IMG/VR virus record: IMGVR_UViG_3300040856_001006
Coordinates: 1 to 31,060 of that record
Length of the DNA: 31,060 nt
Origin: a virus
Reading direction: 5' to 3' (one strand)
The notes under the pieces are model-generated. The model had not been told where the DNA came from, did not search any database, and saw only the letters and a program-made list of their open reading frames with translations. The translations under genes and the position numbers were made by a program. Shown in pieces: positions 10,701-14,743 of this stretch (position 1 is its first letter; each line of letters starts with the position of its first letter).

Positions 10701-11873
10701 AGGGTCGAGAATGGAGCCCAGGTCAAACGTAAAATCAGGGAAAGCAAGGCTGGCTTGCTTGGCATCTGCCTCGAGCGCGGCTCGCTGTAGCTCAGCAGCA
10801 TCAGCACCTAACCCGCCCTCGATCCTGGCGTTAAGAGAAGCAGCGCGAGCCTGCAATTCCTCTAATACCTGGCCGGGTTCCTTGCCGGCAAATGGATCGT
10901 AGTCGGATCTAAGCGCACCGCTTATACCGCCACCAACGCCACCGATCGCACCACCCAGGGCAAAGGCTGTACCAGCCGCCCCGCCGACACCCTCTAAAGG
11001 ATCCTGGTTTGGATCGACGCCGCCAACCAGAAGATTGCTGACAAGCTGACCGCCGCCTTCCTCCGCGACCTCTTGTATGCCCTCGCCCGCAAGCCCGCGT
11101 CCGAAGCCTCGTAGCAGTCCGCCCTTGCCGACATCGCCCACAACGGTTCTTTCGATCGTTCCTGGCAAGAATGTAGTAGCCGCGGAGATTGGAGCCACGA
11201 TCCCGGCAGTGATCCTCGCCTGGCGTAGCGCAATCTCTTCCTTGGCTTCATCAGCACCGATCTCGAGAGATCGATTCATGAACTCTTCGTTGCCGGCCCA
11301 TATCTCATCAGGCAAGGAAATAATTTGCTCGTATGTGCCCGTGGCAATATCTGCCGCGTTCATCGCACCGCCTGTCGCGGCGGCTCCTGCTGTACCCGAT
11401 CTGATTGCGGCCTTTGTCCCAGCGCCTAATGCTTTTGCTCCGGCACTGGTAGCAAGGCCAGCTCCGCCTGTGGTCAACAGCAAAGGCAATTGCTCAAGCA
11501 CCATATTCGCCATGAGGTACGGGTCAGTGACTGTGCCCCAAACGGCAGTAGCTGCTTGATCCCAAAACCCGTCAGCCGAATTGATGGACTCCTGCAAGCG
11601 CCTCTCGCGCATCTTCAGATCGTCGCTCTTCATTGCATCGAGCGATGCTCTATTTTCTTGCGCCCACTGGTAAACAGGGTTATCCATGTCGCCAGTAGCC
11701 AGGCCGTAAAGGCCACCCACCATAGATACCAGGGCGTTGCCTCCGCCTAAGATCGACGCCCCAAAGTCGCCGCCGATAGAGCCCTCATTTGAGAAATCAA
11801 ATGGGTCATATGCGGTCTGCCGTCCGACTGTTTGCTGGCCAGAAAAGTCGAACGGGTCGTATGCTTTAGCCAT
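1791..11873 (-). CDS. Giant polyvalent virion protein with zinc-peptidase motif (3360 aa)
   Basis: One uninterrupted frame of 3360 codons takes a third of the window. Residues 5-11 and 22-28 repeat YDPFDFS, and YDPFAG recurs at 325. Residues about 40-325 are glycine/alanine-rich with hydrophobic patches (121-150, 297-321), as in internal virion proteins that meet membranes. A linker rich in R, E and Q follows. A zincin motif, HEATH, is at 1366-1370 (bases 7778-7764), with EEVLA at 1435-1439 as a likely further ligand. Around 1550 there is a GDQILSFLKSQGMKPDEARF unit. IEEAQSDW at 1914-1921 and WGRDY near 2250 with a following YDQKWRKEIEKVSG are hallmarks I associate with 'large polyvalent protein' domains. 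Region about 2475-2552 and a long helical C-terminus (RFPLAGTFVSFPAEIIRTQY near 2990) also recur in giant phage proteins. It is probably packaged and ejected. The substrate is unknown. Confidence 0.8.
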   Translation of the reverse strand: MAKAYDPFDFSGQQTVGRQTAYDPFDFSNEGSIGGDFGASILGGGNALVSMVGGLYGLATGDMDNPVYQWAQENRASLDAMKSDDLKMRERRLQESINSADGFWDQAATAVWGTVTDPYLMANMVLEQLPLLLTTGGAGLATSAGAKALGAGTKAAIRSGTAGAAATGGAMNAADIATGTYEQIISLPDEIWAGNEEFMNRSLEIGADEAKEEIALRQARITAGIVAPISAATTFLPGTIERTVVGDVGKGGLLRGFGRGLAGEGIQEVAEEGGGQLVSNLLVGGVDPNQDPLEGVGGAAGTAFALGGAIGGVGGGISGALRSDYDPFAGKEPGQVLEELQARAASLNARIEGGLGADAAELQRAALEADAKQASLAFPDFTFDLGSILDPISVAARAGQAEARAQGGDGLDQATNAAARASQAASQPRTIETPTTQAVIETDSPQIADTLEQQVQETEARRQEQMAALTPGVDLIASLRASLNKAIITARREQRALGDSDPQQTQELEDDISRLQFGLTRLQEAQRYGSEGNSAAIPPILSQVRDIAARPILSPEFGRRQSFDYVNVLEGELMPRIDETIELYQQAGVIPRTERPALRAPADFEVDPAGETRRPRSTTQQADIPDIRARDNLIEDQNIIYGDQPAPEPAPRPTMDFAVDREGNVAGTPNEVAARRGVPTAPMLGVDVEDRPSTQILRKANGESYPTRQSASAALTRVKRENLDYNWDVIEDGAGFALQGRLPEGLPPREVDIQSIRETMRPGAGVIDEQGRGLSREEQALRAAQDAEAEIPVRDNVVQIPVDYRPADAPRDAETIDAEIAEVDKAIRAINRGTTRGGYNADTDLFSAIKMMGGIKTSDARSEDFSVSGQGVPSGLFKANGKTFDELTELMQEAGYLVRSGDSYDAQVGDANRTIDIIRDAIFQWQENKDLTFLEAGQPGRKSQERDGLRNRRDALMEELRSAETFDDSPIPDISPPDTQAEIDTETEPQGSVSRSGPDISEIAAGVVEQNLAERRARLDAAVARANELAPPDDPNKYDPNYRPMRAQDLKYLTGGNYTVEEAQRIGEETTRSSTPAYSRIIRTARTENPEAIGIIESLPDASIARYFDDAEPQFEVFTGYYGDDNKNFSQKVHERKALSALMDRHRERTGQNRAQSSFMDEGRDTLTTYTEEELSERAERDTGAAEQRAQIDRERELFDLDPGEGTISGTADPTQTDRTQGSLFREDSVEERRATAMQELRAIRGRMRDARDRANEMRRESIEAMERRRESERSLAEAFDIPYPPRPMVSFEKIEETIDRIVGDNQAARNNIIVVRRFDDLPQNVQDDAKNQGLNNVAAAVNEGKVYIVRNRMVDEAHVERAILHEATHVGAAKMYADEGVEKALNRMFVAMGGKKGFNKIVADLGLEDRIAPYRDGLEQSNYSGEVRNRILVEEVLANVGEQGSKTFKLRVQEAIGAIREWLRRNGFATLADLGVTDIVYAAKQARTAFSEALGGTTDTDSRFSDTQEGRRAQRDEFNFYSGIEEILLTKGDKIFKASKRNPDALVRGDQILSFLKSQGMKPDEARFSRIEQFLEPETRYSRQQILDYMEMKGRPRYTEYQAVAEYELDEDSLTNLGTIEDEKLFSVKVIVDEDLINTYVDEAMAGDNDYLLESAVENLIQKFGSDSSLAQALEPLINIPDEIDGEPVSYMAQSEMLAELLDKLPATLRGTLKEEVEKLARIQEAQSPYQVYSISKAVQEAVKEGGQQTSDDMESLASIKISGNEDYGWRVTAYSWRGRGEDRKFEEVLNEDETRLNEAFIRARSFISDFELMMEVLEKGNAKFRQYFDDDLDGETNWSEYREFTLEIENNAWGRYQGDHFDVNTVYDVITTDRSFDMVSARNDSMAINTTMLDGLTTPQRTEYLEGKALFIEEAQSDWSTAVRKQGLDISRLDPDFDERVAGFKEDLESANLDRKIINNELEEIRKRIASFDDYQNGERTDFGPLGIVPRGQNPRQTVMEVNGYASDRAVSMDTYQLALLISELDPILTQRGKSALYRLTQTSIKNQEGRQTKTLEQTIKDDEHGGLPRVRKTIREKLRTMFEDGNSINFAPGISGPENLNRRMDIFEKYDLSIGNSLSILRYGPLKQRVLGYTPEQASASFNFEAPSQAPSNPERAAYTPSQDELANALFEYGRLLDESTENEKQLEDAQERVDATANRLTSERIAARPPLPGDKYIRLAAQRAFATAAEEAKDYLVVTSSNRPGTRWGRDYTAIYDQKWRKEIEKVSGAKAVPVTIHGKVADKELATVDKVMAELQVQKVEKGRYMEEDGFESRMGGYNDWTVDIRYPNPELGLRGKLPDGTQADIPTMMSGQIRVYSTPATPINSREEAVKQAKIVHRNRLLDSIGVAGWAVPITEQAVEKQRSEGISLFLNEPSQFQKENERIREKDVTLVERVKRKARRELAPGGLLPKAVFDEKITRDNQLASVEFDTVYYVKQLEKAVKSTMGGAIEALPADQQARLNESLAGKLDDSLPQPVKEAIIGMRESIDGLSKQYIKILDRQAGELLATFSGPQRELLDAYMRASEVDNKREANAILDQAKAQFQESAAAEGMSTDLRQPINDIQKAISQLSLLNVIRSNTGKYVNRSYRAFDDANWFENVPDNVLNDARRYLSERMADSGMDPDRIAARVEVVLNDILKEGTAYGSMESFIKESKLGAKDLSILQKRKDIAPEIRALLGEYQDPRVNYAKTTTKMARLIHNTRFLDKVKEIGMGNFLFTEDNRPPNTTRIAVEGNKSLEPLNGLYAPRDVAQAFSDAGKVRDFIGMPEAIIRLNGGIKFGKTVLAPTTQFRNFMSAAFFAMANGHWDLTKTQKSLSVMREYFTRDGDKGKLAYLRRLKELGVVYDTPFAGEMMRLLEETKLFDGERAEMGAVQGTVKDLATVAQRMYQFGDDFWKIVGYENEKANLLGTGMSEAEAEVEAANRIRNTYPTYSLVGNFVNALRRFPLAGTFVSFPAEIIRTQYNMIKIAAQDMQTPGRRALGVKRLTGMSMAAAMPYAIQSITKEMFDVSDDEEEAIRLMSPYWMENSNFLYMGRNQKSQLEYLDVSFMDPYNYFKRPINAVLRDQPWEEEFISAAKDMVRPFFGSDILATALFEVAKNEKATGGAIYNDSDTAAQQAADMASHVSKAVEPGIIGNARRIYKAVEAPATPYGKVYTLEDETAAFFGFRTTTFDPKTALRFRSIEIKERRNEASTQLKRVLRDPNQFGDEGVQEAVERSLEMRQRTFDEALRLISASRSAGLNTVQIQETLKAAGFGRLDMGYLMQGEVPPMMLSAVSVRNEYLAALRVLGPEKAQQVAERYGIAAEILAEQFEQ

Positions 11874-11874
11874 A

Positions 11875-11887
11875 AGGGGCCGTCCCT
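11875..11887 (-). promoter_or_regulatory. Weak hairpin over the giant gene ribosome binding site
   Basis: The likely Shine-Dalgarno sequence of the giant gene, AGGGA (minus strand 11887-11883), can pair with CCCT just before the ATG (AGGG-ACGGC-CCCT). Spacing to the ATG at 11873 is nine bases. The small stem could lower initiation, which would suit a protein needed in few copies per virion. Confidence 0.35.
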
Positions 11888-11924
11888 CTAGGTTAATGAA
11901 GGATTCAAATAAGAGTTGGAGATA

Positions 11925-11940
11925 CCGGGGTACTCCCCGG
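11925..11940 (-). other. Perfect hairpin between coiled-coil gene and giant gene
   Basis: On the minus strand CCGGGG-AGTA-CCCCGG forms a perfect 6-bp GC stem with a four-base loop. It begins 12 nt after the coiled-coil gene stop and lies 52 nt before the giant gene start. No T-run follows, so it is more likely an mRNA-stabilising, processing or attenuating hairpin than a full terminator. Confidence 0.6.
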
Positions 11941-11951
11941 CTGGTTATCGA

Positions 11952-12773
11952 CTAGCGCTGAGCAAAACTCTCGCTAAAAGCGCTAAACCCCGGATTTGCC
12001 GCTTGCGAGTTAAGCCTTTCTAAACGCCGCCTAAGCTCTTGCAGACGCGACTCAAGCTGCGGCCTGGTCGCTCCCCGCAAATTACCTGAGTCGAGTGCGG
12101 ATTCAATCTGATCGATGGCATTTTGCACTGCCGGCGCGTCCAAATCGTTTATCCCTGGTGAGGGAGGAGGAGTGGGCGGCTCCCTACCAACTGAAGAACT
12201 TGGCGAGACTAAGTCACCAATCCCGCCAAACGTAGCCACCTCTCTAACTCCAGTCAGCTTGCCATCCTCGTAAACTGGGATGCCGAGGCTAATGGCTCCG
12301 GTGAATTGGTTGGTATTAGAAATAATCTGCGATTGCTGGATTGCTCGATCGTAGATTTCGTACTGCTCTGTACCAGGCTCAAACTTATCTCTGTCGGCAA
12401 TTAGCTGGCCGATGGACGACTGCGGGAACTTCTGGCCGTAATCAAGTAATGCCTTTTGCGCGTTGACGCCCAGCGTCTGCAACGCCACTTGCTGACCAAA
12501 TTCAGTGTTGCGAACTTGATCGTCATAGGCTCTCTGTTCAGTCAGCAAGCCCTTCTGGAATTTGCGCTGTGAGGAAACATCAGCTAACTGGTCTGTGCGC
12601 GCCCTCTGGTAATCAGCGAGCTGGTCTTTCCTCGCTCTGTCATATTCCTTGTCGCGAATAGCTTGCAGGCGCTCTTGCTTCCTTTGATCTATCGCATCGC
12701 TGAACATAGCGGTGCCAATCGTGGTCAGCGCTTGAGCGCCACCAGCCAATAGTCCACCCAAAAACGCGCTCAT
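11952..12773 (-). CDS. Putative internal virion protein with coiled coil (273 aa)
   Basis: A 273-residue protein starting with a short hydrophobic helix, MSAFLGGLLAGGAQALTTIG. A long charged coiled coil of about residues 25-110 follows (DQRKQERLQAIRDKEYDRAR; DQLADYQRARTDQLAD). The middle has a small beta region (GAISLGIPVYEDGKLTGVRE), then a proline-rich linker (REPPTPPPSPG, about 196-206). The C-terminus is a second helical segment (LESRLQELRRRLERL). This arrangement, with a small hydrophobic N-terminus plus a long coiled coil ahead of a giant protein, resembles the smaller ejection proteins of podophages such as T7 gp14, but no homology is claimed. The start is the TGATATG junction with the upstream gene. 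The stop is followed by a 78-nt gap holding a hairpin. Confidence 0.65.
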   Translation of the reverse strand: MSAFLGGLLAGGAQALTTIGTAMFSDAIDQRKQERLQAIRDKEYDRARKDQLADYQRARTDQLADVSSQRKFQKGLLTEQRAYDDQVRNTEFGQQVALQTLGVNAQKALLDYGQKFPQSSIGQLIADRDKFEPGTEQYEIYDRAIQQSQIISNTNQFTGAISLGIPVYEDGKLTGVREVATFGGIGDLVSPSSSVGREPPTPPPSPGINDLDAPAVQNAIDQIESALDSGNLRGATRPQLESRLQELRRRLERLNSQAANPGFSAFSESFAQR

Positions 12774-12774
12774 A

Positions 12775-13350
12775 TCAGACTCTCATCATTTGCTGGTTAT
12801 TTTCTGCGCCTACTTCGGCGTTCTCGTCACCGACCGGGACATCCTCATCCGGGATCTGTTCGTCAAAATTATCTGGCAGAGCCTGGGCTCCTTGTGCCAA
12901 CTCGGCATCATCAACCTGGCGCATAGATGCAGCCAAAGTTTCTATCTGAGCTTTAGGCAATCCCTGCTCTCTAGCAAAAATCAACACCATTTCTTGAAAT
13001 GCGGCAGATACGTCAGCCGGGGTAATCTGCATCCCCGCTTGCTCAGCGATCTCTGCAACCTCGTTCAAGGCCACCATGCCGATAACTGAAAGATTTTCTT
13101 CTTTAATATCACCATCAGTTTCAACGTCGGATGTTTCAGCAAGCCGGTAGGCTATTTCGGCAAGTATCTTGGGTTGCGGTTGCGGAGACTTCTCAACGAC
13201 TTTGGCGATCTCTATAGCAACATCCTCTGCATACAGTCGCTGTCCTAAATACTCAATCGCTTGCTCGAGAGCCGGATCATCAAACTGGGATCCAGCGCCA
13301 GAATCGTTGGGGCCCGTGCTTTGGCCCTGTGCTTCTAGTAATCCAGCCAT
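12775..13350 (-). CDS. Acidic virion-associated protein, unknown (191 aa)
   Basis: The frame is open further upstream, but the upstream stretch lies antiparallel to nothing and inside the preceding gene, with cysteine/arginine-rich shadow-like composition. I therefore choose the ATG at 13350, which follows the previous stop in TGATATG. The product is acidic, with predicted helices at about 25-50 (DDPALEQAIEYLGQRLYAED), 60-75 and 85-150 (VGMVALNEVAEIAEQAGMQI style) and a disordered, very acidic C-terminus (about 155-191, PDEDVPVGDENAEVGAENNQ). There are no membrane segments and no catalytic motif. Its position between two candidate ejection proteins suggests an internal virion component or a chaperone for one. 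I do not recognise a family. Confidence 0.65.
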   Translation of the reverse strand: MAGLLEAQGQSTGPNDSGAGSQFDDPALEQAIEYLGQRLYAEDVAIEIAKVVEKSPQPQPKILAEIAYRLAETSDVETDGDIKEENLSVIGMVALNEVAEIAEQAGMQITPADVSAAFQEMVLIFAREQGLPKAQIETLAASMRQVDDAELAQGAQALPDNFDEQIPDEDVPVGDENAEVGAENNQQMMRV

Positions 13351-13351
13351 A

Positions 13352-14299
13352 TCAAGCCACCCCACCATCTTCAGATAGCAACGGGTTTTCATATTTACCT
13401 GTCGCCGGGTTATAAACAGGGAAAACAATCGGTGATCCCATGTTGGCCTGATAAGCGGCCAACGCCTCTCTAGCCGCCTTGTCTTGCTGCCATGCGGCAA
13501 TACCGCCGGACAACATCTGCCCGCCGCCCATAACCGCCGCTGCCTTCCCGTATGGGCCGAGGCTATTCCAACCTTTCGCAATCCCACTGCCAACCCTGCC
13601 GAGCAAGCCAGGGCTAGACGTAGACGTTTGCAATGCCGATGTGCCCGTCAGATAGTTGCCAGTAGTCGCCGCCGGAGTGGCGGCCGGAGTAGCGGCCGCT
13701 GGCGCAACCGCGGCTGGCGCTGTTGATGCTACGGTAGAGGATCCCCCTACGGCCCCGGGAGCGGCCCCAGGAGCCGTTGCAGGGGCTCCTAGCAAGTAAT
13801 TCCCACCAGTGGCCGGGGCGGTTGTAGAGGCTCCTAGTAAGTAATTCCCGCTAGTCGCCGCACCCGTGCCAGTAGCACCAGTAGCCCCTGCCGCACCAGC
13901 GTATGCCGGCGCTACTTTGGTCGCAGTCACGGCAATAGGGGTAAGCGCATTTGCTCCTGTTGCTAAACCAGCCGCCTTAGCGCCTGTCAAACCACTCGCT
14001 AAAGAGCTACCAGCTCCAGCAATGTTTCCAGATGCCAGTGCAGTACCAGCACCCGTGATGCCTCCCCAAGCGGATGCTACGCCGGCCTTAGCGCCGGCCA
14101 TAAAGCCTCCTGCTCCGGCCCCCATCCCTCCAATCCCGCCCATAAGGGCAGCACCTCCGAAATAAACCGCGGCGGCAATAGCTACGATTTTCAGAAACTT
14201 GGATTGCTTGATCTTTTTCCAGACCTTCTTGACGCCTTTCACGACGCCCTTCACGACCTTTTTAACGGCCTTTCCAATTTTTTTAACGACCTTACTCAT
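13352..14299 (-). CDS. Virion-type protein with cationic amphipathic N-terminus (315 aa)
   Basis: I place the start at the ATG at 14299, which overlaps the GNAT stop in ATGA, rather than eight codons upstream. The first 37 residues are lysine/valine-rich with a regular helical spacing (MSKVVKKIGKAVKKVVKGVV and on), much like a membrane-active peptide. A hydrophobic stretch at 37-55 follows (LKIVAIAAAVYFGGAALMGG). Residues 55-230 are Ala/Gly/Thr/Pro low-complexity sequence with three GNYLLG-type motifs at 151-156, 166-171 and 214-219. The C-terminus (about 230-315) is more ordered (GLLGRVGSGIAKGWNSLGPY; SPIVFPVYNPATGKYENPLL). Proteins of this build are found among virion genes of several aquatic podophages. 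I suggest a virion protein that touches the membrane during DNA delivery, without proof. Confidence 0.7.
   Translation of the reverse strand: MSKVVKKIGKAVKKVVKGVVKGVKKVWKKIKQSKFLKIVAIAAAVYFGGAALMGGIGGMGAGAGGFMAGAKAGVASAWGGITGAGTALASGNIAGAGSSLASGLTGAKAAGLATGANALTPIAVTATKVAPAYAGAAGATGATGTGAATSGNYLLGASTTAPATGGNYLLGAPATAPGAAPGAVGGSSTVASTAPAAVAPAAATPAATPAATTGNYLTGTSALQTSTSSPGLLGRVGSGIAKGWNSLGPYGKAAAVMGGGQMLSGGIAAWQQDKAAREALAAYQANMGSPIVFPVYNPATGKYENPLLSEDGGVA
13784..13855. repeat. 45-bp spaced duplicate encoding GNYLLG motif
   Basis: Two nearly identical 27-bp stretches (ggctcctagcaagtaattcc and following bases) begin at 13784 and 13829, giving a 45-bp period. They encode successive GNYLLGA motifs in the 315-residue protein. 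A third, more diverged copy (GNYLTG) lies near 13642-13660. Confidence 0.75.
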
Positions 14300-14736
14300 T
14301 GCTGACCTCGCACATAGGTGCAATTCATAGAAATTCGGGAGAAACCAATCCTGCCCATCAGCTTCAACAGCCGGGGATCTGTGTCCGGTTCCATTTCAAT
14401 TACTGCGACTTTGATGACCGGGCGAGACTTCACCCACTTGCCAAACTCTCTGAGGAGCTTGACGCCCTCGCCCGGCACCCTGGTGTAGTACAGCATCACA
14501 CTGCACTGCTGACGCTCGTACCAGAATGAGCGCTCTGACATAGCACCAACTGCGGCCACCACTTCACCGTCGATCTCAGAAACCCAGACAAAATGCTGGT
14601 TTCCGGCAATAGCCTCTCTAGCTGTCTCTGCCATCGAATCACGGCAGATTCGGACTGGGAGTGGATTTTGAGAAACCGACTCTACTGCGATGTCTACAAT
14701 CGCCGGCACATCAGCCAGCGTAGCGGCTCTTATCAT
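14296..14736 (-). CDS. GNAT-like N-acetyltransferase
   Basis: A 146-residue protein with the layout of a GNAT acetyltransferase. It starts with strand-helix MIRAATLADVPAIVDIAVES, continues with VWVSEIDGEVVAAVGAM (beta2-beta3-beta4), and then a pyrophosphate-binding-like loop and helix, VPGEGVKLLREFGKWV, with a shortened form of the R/Q-x-x-G-x-G/A motif. It ends with VAVIEMEPDTDPRLLKLMGR and the beta6-beta7 tail. The loop is not canonical, so catalytic activity is uncertain. GNAT-like genes are known inside structural clusters of several marine phages, but the substrate is unknown. It overlaps the next gene in ATGA, which ties its translation to the cationic protein downstream and makes that protein a possible substrate or partner. 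This last point is inference. Confidence 0.75.
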   Translation of the reverse strand: MIRAATLADVPAIVDIAVESVSQNPLPVRICRDSMAETAREAIAGNQHFVWVSEIDGEVVAAVGAMSERSFWYERQQCSVMLYYTRVPGEGVKLLREFGKWVKSRPVIKVAVIEMEPDTDPRLLKLMGRIGFSRISMNCTYVRGQQ

Positions 14737-14743
14737 TCAGCCC

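Noticed and set aside
1791-11873. Giant ORF as an N4-like virion RNA polymerase
   Set aside because: Size and position fit, but I found no polymerase motifs (T/DxxGR, motif B, HDS), and the sequence carries zincin and polyvalent-protein hallmarks instead.
11925-11940. Hairpin as a Rho-independent terminator
   Set aside because: The stem is strong, but no T-run follows on the minus strand.
13351-13593. 81-codon upstream extension of the 191-residue acidic protein
   Set aside because: It lies inside the preceding gene, is Arg/Cys/Trp-rich like a shadow frame, and the ATG at 13350 forms the same TGATATG junction used at the next gene.
14300-14323. Eight-codon upstream extension of the cationic protein
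   Set aside because: The ATG at 14299 makes a standard ATGA overlap and starts the conserved-looking MSKVVKK helix; the upstream codons lie within the GNAT gene.
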